A stretch of 64,000 nucleotides of DNA from the NCBI RefSeq assembly GCF_009193305.1, contig NZ_WBVS01000008.1:34108-98107 (forward strand). The letters are read 5' to 3'. Every line of letters starts with the position of its first letter. Position 1 is the stretch's first letter. A program made the position numbers and the translations under genes. This DNA is from Bifidobacterium cebidarum (GTDB lineage: Bacteria > Actinomycetota > Actinomycetes > Actinomycetales > Bifidobacteriaceae). Of the stretch, positions 26,046 to 34,401 are shown piece by piece. The notes below the pieces were generated by a model that saw only the letters and a program-made list of their open reading frames with translations, had not been told where the DNA came from and did not search any database.

Positions 26046-26786
26046 ATGACCTCGGTCAACGCCAAAACAGGCACCTACCAACTCCAAAAAGATCTGTGCT
26101 CTTTAGTGGACAACTGGTCCATCTTGGACCTAATCGCCAACCGGCAAGCCACTATAGGCATTCAGGTGAGCGATAGACGCAGCAATCTCAATACAGCTTC
26201 TATGCCTATACCGCTGGATATAGACGCATTCCAACTTCTGCAAGACATCAATAGATTTGCTCGAATGGGCGTTCGTCTCCTAGGACTGCATCCCTACCGC
26301 AACTTGAGCACGCCGACTCTGCTCAAAAGCATTATTAAGAATCTGCCGCGCTTAGACACAATGTCCGCTTCCATAATGGAAAAACTATCAGGTGATGCTC
26401 GTACGTTGGTGGAACGACTGGCACGCTTGCTGAATCCGCCTGAAAGCACACGCATGGTCGGCTGGTGTCCCATATGCAATTATGAGCTACGCGCTGACGA
26501 GGAGGAATTGGCCGGCGGCTGGTTGGAATGTCCACGCTGCTACAGCACACACCGCATTAAAGATATACACGAACTCGATATGCTCCGTCTGAGATTGAGT
26601 GGTGTCAAAGGAACACCTACGCAATTGCATCGAGTGTTGAAGCCTTGGGGCATCGATGTCAAGGCGGCGACAATACGTCAATGGGCTAGACGCAACATCA
26701 TCCAACCCGTCGGACAACTAGGTAACGCATCAGTATTCCTTGTCTGGGACGTATGGCAAGCATACACACGCTTTGACAAGATGTAA
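26046..26786 (+). CDS. Zinc-ribbon and helix-turn-helix protein of unknown function
   Basis: 246 aa, with GGAGGG 4 nt before the ATG. Residues 1-130 are helical with no recognised domain. Cys141/Cys144 (CPIC) and Cys162/Cys165 (CPRC) form a treble-clef or ribbon-type zinc site. Residues about 187-225 (TPTQLHRVLKPWGIDVKAAT, then IRQWARRNIIQP) look like a DNA-binding helix-turn-helix of the kind that reads as a MerR-like or phage replication/regulatory wing. Codon use is plainer and AT-richer than in neighbours, which suggests transfer, perhaps from a phage or plasmid. It has no operon partner. The function is not known to me. Confidence 0.72.
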   Translation: MTSVNAKTGTYQLQKDLCSLVDNWSILDLIANRQATIGIQVSDRRSNLNTASMPIPLDIDAFQLLQDINRFARMGVRLLGLHPYRNLSTPTLLKSIIKNLPRLDTMSASIMEKLSGDARTLVERLARLLNPPESTRMVGWCPICNYELRADEEELAGGWLECPRCYSTHRIKDIHELDMLRLRLSGVKGTPTQLHRVLKPWGIDVKAATIRQWARRNIIQPVGQLGNASVFLVWDVWQAYTRFDKM

Positions 26787-26869
26787 TCGCACACGTCGAC
26801 GCGTTACATCTCATTCTATTTCCCTGTAACGGTACTAACGCAACAGCTAGTATCACCGTACAAGAACCT

Positions 26870-26896
26870 GAGATAGGAAAACTTGACACCTATCTC
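26870..26896. terminator. Weak hairpin between convergent genes
   Basis: GAGATAGG at 26870-26877 pairs with CCTATCTC at 26889-26896 across an 11-nt loop. There is no clear T-run, so termination is only suggested by the position between convergent genes. Confidence 0.35.
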
Positions 26897-26939
26897 CACG
26901 GAAGCCACTGCCCGTCATCCTGCGACCAAGAAACTGCTC

Positions 26940-27677
26940 TTATTCCACGGTAAACGTCACCGGATCGCTCTTCACCTTCGGCGCATCCTTCAAGGCAATC
27001 TGCGCCGTATACGTGCCGGCGTTCACCTTGGACCAACCGGCCTCATCAGTGCATTCGGTCAGAGTGGCGTTATAATCCGTATTCCACTTGAGCTGCTGCG
27101 CGTCCTTATCTCCTTTGGCCATCAGCAGCCAGCGGGAATCAGGCGCGCACAAATCGGATTTGTAGATGGTCTCCGATCCAGAGGTAATCGTAAGCACACG
27201 ACCTGAATCCGATCCGTCCACCAGACAACTATTCGAACCATCATGCACAATGGTCGCGGTGAACTCCATCGTGCCGCCCACTGCTACCGATTGCGATTTC
27301 GAGCTCAGCTCCAATGTCAGATCATTGGCGGAGCATTTTTTCACATTGGACGTACTTTTCGGCGTGGGCGTAGCCTCGCGGGAAATGGCATACACCTCAT
27401 CATGGTGAATCAGCGTGTTAATGGCACCGACCCCGCGGCCGATGCTATATATACAAAACACAATCAGCGCGAGTACCAATGCCAGCACAACGCCGACTAC
27501 GATGCGGCGACGGCGATAGATGGCCTGCTGTTTCTTACTGATCTTGCGCTTGCGCTTTTTTGGCGCATTAGGTTTATATGGCGTACGAGGAGTAGCCGAC
27601 CTACCAGCGCCGGACCCAGTTCTACTCGACCTCGACCTCACGCCGCTTACACCCGAATTATTCCTCTGCATTGCCAT
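26940..27677 (-). CDS. Conserved membrane-anchored protein of unknown function
   Basis: 245 aa. A very basic N-terminus (Arg/Lys-rich to residue 58) is followed by one membrane segment at about 60-82 and an outside domain of about 150 residues containing three cysteines (KKCSAND, NSCLVD, SDLCAPD and a fourth in LTECTDE). The outside part looks like an all-beta, Ig-type domain (VGGTMEFTATIVHDG, YTAQIALKDA, DPVTFTVE). No enzymatic motif is seen. It lies downstream of mutY on the same strand with a 67-bp gap. Bifidobacterial genomes commonly carry a protein of this type, but I do not know its role. Confidence 0.78.
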   Translation of the reverse strand: MAMQRNNSGVSGVRSRSSRTGSGAGRSATPRTPYKPNAPKKRKRKISKKQQAIYRRRRIVVGVVLALVLALIVFCIYSIGRGVGAINTLIHHDEVYAISREATPTPKSTSNVKKCSANDLTLELSSKSQSVAVGGTMEFTATIVHDGSNSCLVDGSDSGRVLTITSGSETIYKSDLCAPDSRWLLMAKGDKDAQQLKWNTDYNATLTECTDEAGWSKVNAGTYTAQIALKDAPKVKSDPVTFTVE

Positions 27678-27744
27678 AACGTTTCCAGTCTACGGTCGTG
27701 TTGCCCTGCACACACGACGGAAGCCAGTCATTTTCACCAGAACG

Positions 27745-28650
27745 TCAGCCTTGAGGCAAGCGCAATGCACCATCCTGCATGATTTCAATCAAACCATCGT
27801 CATCCAAGCTTGCGATGCAAGCGCTCAACTGCGCTGAATCTTTCCATAGTTTCTCCGCCTCCGTACGAGAGAGTGAAGCATCAGCCGGCAGACCACGCAA
27901 AGCCGCCAACACCAGTCCGCGCACTTGGCGATCGGTGCCTTGGAATCGCTGACGTGGGCGAGTCCTCTTCTCCCCCAACCCAGGTCTCCCCGCCTTCAAA
28001 AACGCACAATCCTCAGCAATCGGACAGTTCTCGCACAATGGTGATTTCGCCGTGCACAACACCGCGCCTAATTCCATCACCGATTGATTCCAAGTCACCG
28101 ACCGCCGTGCACGCTCAGGCAGCACCCGGTTTGCGAGCGCCCGCTCGGCGGCACTGGCCGCTCCACCATGCGACTCAACTCCCAAGAACACACGACTCAA
28201 TACCCTGCGAATATTGGTATCGATCACGGCGATGCGCTGCCCGAATGCGAAGCTCAGCACGGCAGAGGCCGTGTAATCGCCGATGCCGGGCAGCGCGACA
28301 AGCTCGTCATAGGCACGTGGCAATTCATCGGCATACTGTTCGGCAACTGCGCGGGCACATTCCTGCAATCGCAATGCCCGGCGCGGATACCCCAAACGCC
28401 CCCATGCGGTAATCACCTCAGCCTTGGGCGCTGCGGCGAGCGAGCGAGCATCCGGCCAACGTTCCATCCATGCCTGCCAGTATGGCACTACGCGACTCAT
28501 CTGGGTCTGTTGGCTCATCACTTCGGAAACCAATACACCCCATGGTGTGGCGCGGCCGAATCGCCATGGCAGATCACGTGCGTTCGCATCCCACCATGCA
28601 CCGAGGCGCAGAGCAATATCACTGTCGTTCATCATTCTTATTCTTAGCAT
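27745..28650 (-). CDS. mutY: A/G-specific adenine DNA glycosylase
   Basis: 301 aa from the first possible ATG; ATGs at 28635 and 28632 are also possible and no start has a clear ribosome site. Removes adenine mispaired with 8-oxoguanine. Seen: catalytic Glu in SEVMSQQTQ, the helix-hairpin-helix LPGIGDYTASAV, Asp in VIDTNIRRV and the iron-sulfur cluster loop with cysteine spacing C-x6-C-x2-C-x5-C (CTAKSPLCENCPIAEDC). The C-terminal region is short and lacks a full Nudix-like 8-oxoG recognition domain, as in other short actinobacterial MutY proteins. It is divergent from the methyltransferase gene with almost no gap. Confidence 0.93.
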   Translation of the reverse strand: MLRIRMMNDSDIALRLGAWWDANARDLPWRFGRATPWGVLVSEVMSQQTQMSRVVPYWQAWMERWPDARSLAAAPKAEVITAWGRLGYPRRALRLQECARAVAEQYADELPRAYDELVALPGIGDYTASAVLSFAFGQRIAVIDTNIRRVLSRVFLGVESHGGAASAAERALANRVLPERARRSVTWNQSVMELGAVLCTAKSPLCENCPIAEDCAFLKAGRPGLGEKRTRPRQRFQGTDRQVRGLVLAALRGLPADASLSRTEAEKLWKDSAQLSACIASLDDDGLIEIMQDGALRLPQG

Positions 28651-28670
28651 TTATGACGAACGAGGCAGCA

Positions 28671-29324
28671 ATGAACCCACAGAACCCTGAAAGCACTAGT
28701 AATCCGGAAGCCAAGGTCGAGAAGATGTTCGAATACGGTTACCGCAAGTCGAATTATGGTCCGGACGAGTTGGTGACCGACGCGCACGGCAACCCGATCT
28801 CTGTGGTAGATGCCATGTTGTCCGCCGAAAAGGCGGCCGAGGCCGAAACCGTGACCCCGCACCTGTGCTACTACTCTCCTCGTATCCCCGGCAATACCGG
28901 TTCCGCGATCCGCCTGTGTGCGGTGACCGGCACTATCCTGCACTTGGTGGAACCGTTGGGCTTCAACCTGCGTGATACCAAGTTGCGCCGCGCTGGGTTG
29001 GACTATCACGACATGGCACATGTGGTGTTGCACCCGAATTTCGACAATCTGGTGGAATCGATGCCGAATTCACGCATCATCGCGTTCACCGCAAACGCCA
29101 CCAAGTTGTATACGGACATCGAGTATCGTCCGACCGACATTCTGCTCTTCGGCCCCGAGCCCGGTGACATTCCCGACCCGATGGATATCATGGCCGGTCC
29201 GCATGTGGCTGAACAGGTCCGCCTGCCCATGCGCCCGAGCCTGCGCTCCTTGAACCTCACCAACTGCGCGTCCATCGCCATCTATGAGGCTTGGCGCCAG
29301 CTCAATTTCGCCGGCGGACGCTAA
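28671..29324 (+). CDS. SPOUT-family tRNA (cytidine/uridine-2'-O)-methyltransferase, TrmL-like
   Basis: 217 aa from ATG 28671, which has GAGG 5 nt upstream; an ATG at 28653 has none. SpoU/TrmL proteins use S-adenosylmethionine to methylate the wobble ribose of tRNA. Seen: PRIPGNTGSAIRLCAVTG (TrmL motif 1), LVEPLGFNLRDTKLRRAGLDY, LLFGPEPGDIP and the terminal LNLTNCASIAIYEAWRQL, which matches the LNLSNAVAVVVYEA motif. The N-terminal 60 residues are an extra segment not needed for the fold. It is a single-gene unit. Confidence 0.88.
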   Translation: MNPQNPESTSNPEAKVEKMFEYGYRKSNYGPDELVTDAHGNPISVVDAMLSAEKAAEAETVTPHLCYYSPRIPGNTGSAIRLCAVTGTILHLVEPLGFNLRDTKLRRAGLDYHDMAHVVLHPNFDNLVESMPNSRIIAFTANATKLYTDIEYRPTDILLFGPEPGDIPDPMDIMAGPHVAEQVRLPMRPSLRSLNLTNCASIAIYEAWRQLNFAGGR

Positions 29325-29360
29325 TCCACTCTGTCAGCTCCACCGCATGCGATAGAACTA

Positions 29361-29560
29361 CCGCATTTGCCTTGCAAGGGGTACATTTCACGTTCCCCAA
29401 AGGTCTATCTGCTTTGCAAGGGGTATCCAAACCCAGAAATCCTGAGTATTAGCGTTGGAATTTCAGCCCTTGTACTCGGGCTTTTCCTATAGAGGAACCC
29501 CTTGCAAAGCAGATAGCATTTTCAAAAACCGCAAATGTACCCCTGCCAAGCGAGATAGCA
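29361..29560. repeat. Imperfect 200-bp palindrome with four 18-20-bp units on a 42-bp period
   Basis: Two forward units (29371-29388 and 29405-29424) and two reverse units (29497-29516 and 29533-29550) share TTGCAAGGGGTA. The middle pair is a perfect 20-bp inverted repeat (CTATCTGCTTTGCAAGGGGT). Core starts are 42 bp apart in each arm, and both pairs are symmetric about 29460.5. A small AGCCC/GGGCT hairpin followed by four T lies near the centre (29465-29485). It sits between two convergent genes. Confidence 0.85.
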
Positions 29561-29576
29561 CCAATATTCGCACGCA

Positions 29577-30941
29577 TCAGTTCTTAAAACTGTGAATCGG
29601 AGCCGGGATGCGGCCGCCACGGGTCACAAACGCCTCGCACGAGGTCTGATTCACAGGCATAATCGGCGCATAGCCCATCAGGCCGCCGAAGTTGGCCATC
29701 TCGCCCACACCCTTGCCGACCACCGGAATCACGCGAACGGCCGTGGTCTTCTGATTCACCATGCCGATGGCCGCCTCATCCGCGATCAGGCCGGAGATAG
29801 TGGCGGCGGAGGTATCGCCCGGAATGGCGATCATGTCGAGGCCCACGGAGCACACACATGTCATGGCTTCGAGCTTCTCGATAGTCAGGCATCCGGAAGA
29901 CGCAGCATCAATCATGTTCTTGTCTTCGGAAACCGGAATGAATGCACCAGATAAGCCTCCAACATACGAAGAGGCCATGATGCCGCCTTTCTTCACCTGG
30001 TCGTTGAGCATTGCCAAAGCCGCCGTGGTGCCCGGTGCGCCAACCTGTTCAAGGCCGATCTTCTCAAGTACTTCACCCACGGAATCGCCCACAGCCGGAG
30101 TCGGAGCCAACGAGAGGTCGATAATGCCGAACGGCACACCAAGTCTGCGAGACGCCTCCTGAGCCACCAGCTGGCCTACGCGCGTAATCTTGAACGCGGT
30201 GCGCTTAATGGTTTCGCACAGGAATTCGAAATCCCTGCCCTTGGCAGCGTCCAGCGCACGCGAGACCACGCCGGGACCGGAGACGCCCACGTTAATCACG
30301 GCATCGCCTTCGGTCACGCCATGGAAGCCGCCAGCCATGAACGGGTTGTCGTCCGGAACATTGCAGAAGGCCACGAATTTCACGCAGCCGTAGGAATCGT
30401 TGTCCGCGGTGCGTTCGGCGATGTCCTTGATGATATGGCCGAGCAATTCCACGGCGTTCATATCGATGCCAGTCTTCGTAGACCCCACATTCACCGACGA
30501 GCACACGATATCCGTCTCAGACAAGGCCTGCGGCAGGGACTTGATGAGCAGCTCCTCGGCCGGGGTCATCGCCTTGGAGACGAGCGCGGAGTAACCGCCG
30601 ATCAGATCGACGCCGACTTCCTTGGCCGCCTTATCCAATGCATGCGCGATCTGAACGAAATCCTCCGACGTCTTGCAGCAGCTGGCGCCAACCAACGAAA
30701 TCGGCGTCACAGTGATGCGCTTGTTGACGATCGGAATGCCATAGTCGCTTTCAATGGCCTGGCCGGTGGAGACCAGGTCCTTGGCATAGGTGGTGATTTT
30801 ACGGTAGATGTTGCCGCAGGTTCGCTCAACGGTGTCCGCCGCGCAATCAAGCAGGGAAATGCCCATGGTGATGGTGCGCACGTCGAGCTTTTCCTGCTCG
30901 ATCATCTGATTGGTCTCGTGGACCTCCATGATATTCAGCAT
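29577..30941 (-). CDS. UPF0210 (PFL/DUF711 family) protein
   Basis: 454 aa, full length for the family ([21 protein letters not shown] at the start). Glycine-rich conserved stretches such as [31 protein letters not shown] and [18 protein letters not shown] are those of UPF0210. The structure of relatives resembles a glycyl-radical/PFL-like barrel but the reaction is unknown. It follows the ACT-domain protein gene by 36 bp; the pair UPF0237-UPF0210 is conserved across bacteria, suggesting an amino-acid-sensing unit. Cotranscribed with the ACT gene. Confidence 0.93.
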   Translation of the reverse strand: MLNIMEVHETNQMIEQEKLDVRTITMGISLLDCAADTVERTCGNIYRKITTYAKDLVSTGQAIESDYGIPIVNKRITVTPISLVGASCCKTSEDFVQIAHALDKAAKEVGVDLIGGYSALVSKAMTPAEELLIKSLPQALSETDIVCSSVNVGSTKTGIDMNAVELLGHIIKDIAERTADNDSYGCVKFVAFCNVPDDNPFMAGGFHGVTEGDAVINVGVSGPGVVSRALDAAKGRDFEFLCETIKRTAFKITRVGQLVAQEASRRLGVPFGIIDLSLAPTPAVGDSVGEVLEKIGLEQVGAPGTTAALAMLNDQVKKGGIMASSYVGGLSGAFIPVSEDKNMIDAASSGCLTIEKLEAMTCVCSVGLDMIAIPGDTSAATISGLIADEAAIGMVNQKTTAVRVIPVVGKGVGEMANFGGLMGYAPIMPVNQTSCEAFVTRGGRIPAPIHSFKN

Positions 30942-30977
30942 GGTGTTTCCTTAAGTCCTTTTCTTTCGAGGCCTGTC

Positions 30978-31250
30978 TCAGATTCGATGCATCTTGGTGA
31001 AGATTTCTTCACGCTGGCAGCGGATACGCACACCGATGTCGTCGCCGAGATCCTCAAGGTTGCCGACCATGGCGCTGAATTCCTTGTCCGACTTGGAATA
31101 GTCCACAATCATCATCATGTTGAAGAAACCATCGATGATGGTCTGCGAAATATCGAGCACGTTGACGTTGTGATTGGAAAGGTAGGTGCAGACTCGTGCG
31201 ATGATGCCGACGGTATCCTGGCCGACAACGGTGATGATGGCCTTGTTCAT
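30978..31250 (-). CDS. ACT-domain protein, UPF0237 family
   Basis: 90 aa. The start at 31250 has GGGAG 5 nt upstream. The whole protein is one ACT domain (MNKAIITVVGQDTVGIIARV, then NVNVLDISQTIIDGFFNMMMIVD), a small ligand-binding fold that usually senses amino acids. It is the first gene of the two-gene unit with UPF0210. Direct repeats with a GlpR-like operator motif lie 39 bp upstream. Confidence 0.93.
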   Translation of the reverse strand: MNKAIITVVGQDTVGIIARVCTYLSNHNVNVLDISQTIIDGFFNMMMIVDYSKSDKEFSAMVGNLEDLGDDIGVRIRCQREEIFTKMHRI

Positions 31251-31288
31251 GGCGCTCCCTGATTGAAAACTGGTCGGAAATGAACTTG

Positions 31289-31308
31289 CGAACATATTCG
31301 AACATATG
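31289..31308 (-). promoter_or_regulatory. Tandem 10-bp repeats resembling DeoR/GlpR-type operators
   Basis: CGAACATATT at 31289-31298 and CGAACATATG at 31299-31308 are back-to-back direct repeats. On the coding (minus) strand they read ATGTTCG, like the WATGTTCGWT half-sites of GlpR/DeoR regulators and like two sites around the deoR start (36458-36467, 36593-36602). They lie just upstream of the ACT gene. Confidence 0.5.
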
Positions 31309-31311
31309 AAA

Positions 31312-31345
31312 AACGGGTGCTCCCCAGTATAGAGGAACACCCGTT
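31312..31345 (-). terminator. Rho-independent terminator of the MFS gene
   Basis: Inverted repeat AACGGGTG/CACCCGTT with an imperfect inner stem. On the minus strand it is followed by a run of five T. It separates the MFS gene from the ACT operon. Confidence 0.82.
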
Positions 31346-31362
31346 ACGCCTTATCGTTTATC

Positions 31363-32862
31363 TCAAGCGGCCAGTTTCTCGATATCCACATGCACCGGCA
31401 CGAGCTGAGGCTCTTCCTTGCTTTCCCTGAGCAGGAAGGAGAGCACCAGTACCGCTACGACCAACGCCATGCCGAACAGGTATCCGTAACGCGATCCGTC
31501 CACGAAGCCCTGTGCGGGATTCATGCCGCCATCCGCCGCGTAATTTGCCTGTCCAAGACCAAGCAAACAGGTGGCCACAGCGGTGGCGATGGCACCGCAC
31601 ACCTGCTGCATGGTGTTCATGATCGTGCTACCGTCAGCGGCCATATGGCCAGGCAACGACTTCAATGCCGCGGACTGCGAAGACTGCTGAATAAACGGAA
31701 TGCCAACCATCACGATGATGTGCGCGGCAAGGAACAAGGCGACCGGCGTCGAAACACCGATGGCGAAGAACAGCGCGCCACCAATGATGGTGAGCGCCGA
31801 GCCGATCCAGACCAGCTTCTTCGCGCCATGACGGTCGAACATGCGTCCCGCGGCAAGCGTGCACAGTGCGTTGATCACGCCGCCTGGCAGCATGAGCAGA
31901 CCGGCGACGGTGGAGCTCAGCCCCATGCCGCGCTGCAGTTCCTGCGGCACCAGATACATGAACGCCAGCGTGCAGGAGAAGGAGCAGCTAATCATGATGG
32001 CCGGCGTTCGGAACGCCGCAACGCCAAGAGCGCGCAGGTTGAGCAACGGATCGGCGATATGCAGCTGGCGATAGGCGTAGAACGCCAGCACCAGCACACC
32101 GACGGCAAGCAGACCAATGACTGCCGGGCTGAAGCCCATGTCGCTGATCAGGCTCACACCGGCAACCAGGCAGCCGAAGCCGATGGCCGAAGCGACGATG
32201 GACAATGCGTCAACATTCGGGCGGGTGCGTTCGATGGGCGTGACGAAGAACAGCGCAGTGCACACGATGGCCACGAGGGCAACAGCTGCGAACAGTGCGA
32301 AAATCGCACGCCATGAGAACGCTCCGATAAGCGCACCTGCGATGGTCGGGCCAATCACCGGAGCGAACATGATGACCAAGCCGGCAACGCCGTTGGCTGC
32401 GCCGATCTTATGCAGCGGGAACACTCGCATGATGGCCGCATACATGGTGGGCAGCACGATGCCGGTGCTGATGCCCTGCATGATGCGGCCCGCCAGCAGT
32501 ATGGGGAAGTTTGGTGCGACGGTGCAAATCACAGCACCGCTCAGGAAGCAGGCCAGCGCGAACAGCACCAAGGTCTTGGCCTTGATCCATTTGAGCATGA
32601 GGCCCACGCACGGCAGCACCACACCGATGGCGAGCATGTAGCCGACAACCATCCATTGCGCGGCGCCGGATGAGATGCCGAAATCGTTCATCAGGTCGGG
32701 CAGGGTGATGTTCATGGATGTTTCCGAAAGCATGCCCAGGAACACGCTGATGTACAGGCCGAGCATGACTTTGTGCGGGTGGTTGAAATGCTGGGGCTTG
32801 CCTGGCACGAATGCTGAATCGTTGAGTTGGGTATTGCGAATGGTTGTCTGTTTTTCGGACAA
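31363..32862 (-). CDS. MFS drug-type transporter, DHA2 (14-segment) family
   Basis: 499 aa. The TTG at 32862 is chosen because GAGG lies 6 nt upstream; the frame is open further but without a ribosome site. Many hydrophobic segments fill the protein after residue 30, and the DHA2 motifs are present: TLPDLMNDFGISSGAAQWMV (start of segment 2), GRIMQGISTG (motif), FAPVIGPTIAGALIG (motif C, drug/proton antiporter). Probably an EmrB-like exporter; the substrate cannot be told. There is a hairpin (GGCGCTC/GAGCGCC at 32904-32924) in the leader. It is a single-gene unit ended by the terminator at 31312. Confidence 0.9.
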   Translation of the reverse strand: MSEKQTTIRNTQLNDSAFVPGKPQHFNHPHKVMLGLYISVFLGMLSETSMNITLPDLMNDFGISSGAAQWMVVGYMLAIGVVLPCVGLMLKWIKAKTLVLFALACFLSGAVICTVAPNFPILLAGRIMQGISTGIVLPTMYAAIMRVFPLHKIGAANGVAGLVIMFAPVIGPTIAGALIGAFSWRAIFALFAAVALVAIVCTALFFVTPIERTRPNVDALSIVASAIGFGCLVAGVSLISDMGFSPAVIGLLAVGVLVLAFYAYRQLHIADPLLNLRALGVAAFRTPAIMISCSFSCTLAFMYLVPQELQRGMGLSSTVAGLLMLPGGVINALCTLAAGRMFDRHGAKKLVWIGSALTIIGGALFFAIGVSTPVALFLAAHIIVMVGIPFIQQSSQSAALKSLPGHMAADGSTIMNTMQQVCGAIATAVATCLLGLGQANYAADGGMNPAQGFVDGSRYGYLFGMALVVAVLVLSFLLRESKEEPQLVPVHVDIEKLAA

Positions 32863-32962
32863 CGGAATCCTCTTCTGTCTTACTCTCCTCGTTGCCGCCG
32901 CGCGGCGCTCACCTGGCGAGCGCCGACAACCCCTAACGTCCGGGTCACAATCGGCAACAAAA

Positions 32963-33007
32963 AATCGCATGCCATGAGGCGTGAAATACGCCAGATGGCA
33001 TGCGATT
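32963..33007 (-). terminator. Rho-independent terminator of the gal genes
   Basis: 13-bp perfect arms (AATCGCATGCCAT and complement), an inner GGCGT/ACGCC pairing and a run of T on the minus strand. It lies downstream of galK. Confidence 0.9.
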
Positions 33008-33078
33008 ATTCAAAACAAGAGGTCACCGTAGTACGATTTTCGTTTTTTCGTAAGTACGGCCGCGCGTGTCGTGAAACG

Positions 33079-34329
33079 TCAGGCCTCGCGCGAAGCGCTC
33101 GGCGCCGCCACGGCAGCAAGGGCGCGTGGCGCATGGAAGCCACGCTTTTTGAATTCGTCGGCGATGGCCTGGGCGACCTCTTGGCTGCGGCCCTTGTCCA
33201 CCAGAGCGATGATGGACCCGCCGAAGCCGCCGCCGGTCATGCGGGCGCCGTATGCGCCGTTGTGACGAGCCACGTCCACGGCCACGTCGAGTTCAGGCAC
33301 CGTGACCTCATAGTCGGCAGCCAGCGAATCGTGGGAGGCGTTGAACAGGCGACCTGCGGCCTCGATGTCGCCCTTGGCGAAGGCATGCACGAAGGAGCGC
33401 ACACGTTCGATTTCAGTGACCACGTGGCGCACGCGCTTCTTCATGGTCTCGTCCGGCAGGGCGTCGAGCGTTTCCTTCAGAGCCTGGAACGGGTCGTCGG
33501 CCTTGGCGATGCCGTCGGCGGCGACGCGCAGGTTGGCCACGCCGAGGATCTTGGCGGCCTCCTCGCAGGTGGCGCGGCGCTGGGCGTACTGGCCGTCGTT
33601 GAGCTGGTGAGGAGCCTGGGTGTCCACCACGAGCAGTTCAAGGCCGTACTTGTCGAGATCGAACTCCTGCTGGGAGACGTTCTCCAGCGGGGTCAGCTCA
33701 GGGCGGCAGTCGAGCAGCAGCGCGTGGCCGGCGGTGCATCGCATCGAGGCGTTCTGGTCGAGGCCGCCGGTGGAGGCTCCGGCCATCTCGTTTTCGGACT
33801 TGATGGCGGCGTTGATCAGGGTCACACGGCCGGCGTCGGAATCGCCGTAACCAAGGCCATACACGTCGTCCAGAGCCAGGGCGGTGGAGCAGGTCATGGC
33901 GGCGGAGGAGCTCAGGCCGGAGCCCAGCGGCACGCAGGAGACGAAGGCGGCGTCAAAGCCCTGCACCTTGCTGAAACCAGCTTCGCGCAGCGCCCAGGCC
34001 ACACCGGTCGGATAGGCGGACCAACCGTCCACGCCACGGGCCTTGAGCCCTTCAAGATCGGCTTCGGCGACCTTGTCCGGAGCCACGTCGGAGACCACGC
34101 GCACCTTGGTGTCTTCGCGCGGGAACAGGGCGATGAACGTGCGGTGCGGCAGAGCGATCGGCAGGCACAGGCCGGCATTGTAGTCGGTGTGTTCGCCGAT
34201 CAGGTTCACGCGGCCCGGAGCGGCCCACACGCCTTCCGGCTCCACGCCGTAGGTCTTGGAGAACAGGGCCTTGGCCTGTTCCACGCCGTCCTCATGGGAG
34301 ATCGGCTTAATGAATTCAACAGCAGTCAT
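33079..34329 (-). CDS. galK: Galactokinase
   Basis: 416 aa. Phosphorylates alpha-D-galactose with ATP to galactose 1-phosphate (Leloir pathway; in bifidobacteria linked to lacto-N-biose and milk-sugar use). GHMP-kinase motifs are present: the galactokinase signature GRVNLIGEHTDYNAG near residue 40, the ATP-loop PLGSGLSSSAA near 140 and the C-terminal MTGGGFGGSIIAL. Follows galT by 72 bp with a hairpin in between. The ribosome site is weak (purines only), so expression may depend on galT translation. Confidence 0.97.
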   Translation of the reverse strand: MTAVEFIKPISHEDGVEQAKALFSKTYGVEPEGVWAAPGRVNLIGEHTDYNAGLCLPIALPHRTFIALFPREDTKVRVVSDVAPDKVAEADLEGLKARGVDGWSAYPTGVAWALREAGFSKVQGFDAAFVSCVPLGSGLSSSAAMTCSTALALDDVYGLGYGDSDAGRVTLINAAIKSENEMAGASTGGLDQNASMRCTAGHALLLDCRPELTPLENVSQQEFDLDKYGLELLVVDTQAPHQLNDGQYAQRRATCEEAAKILGVANLRVAADGIAKADDPFQALKETLDALPDETMKKRVRHVVTEIERVRSFVHAFAKGDIEAAGRLFNASHDSLAADYEVTVPELDVAVDVARHNGAYGARMTGGGFGGSIIALVDKGRSQEVAQAIADEFKKRGFHAPRALAAVAAPSASREA

Positions 34330-34360
34330 TGGTGTTATTTCTTTCTATACGTGTTCATGC

Positions 34361-34393
34361 ATTGGGGCTCCCCTTACTGAGAGGAGCCCCAAT
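34361..34393 (-). promoter_or_regulatory. galT-galK intercistronic hairpin
   Basis: 11-bp perfect arms (ATTGGGGCTCC at 34361-34371, complement at 34383-34393) without a T-run on the minus strand. It may lower galK expression relative to galT or protect the upstream mRNA. Confidence 0.6.
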
Positions 34394-34401
34394 AAGTGTG
34401 A

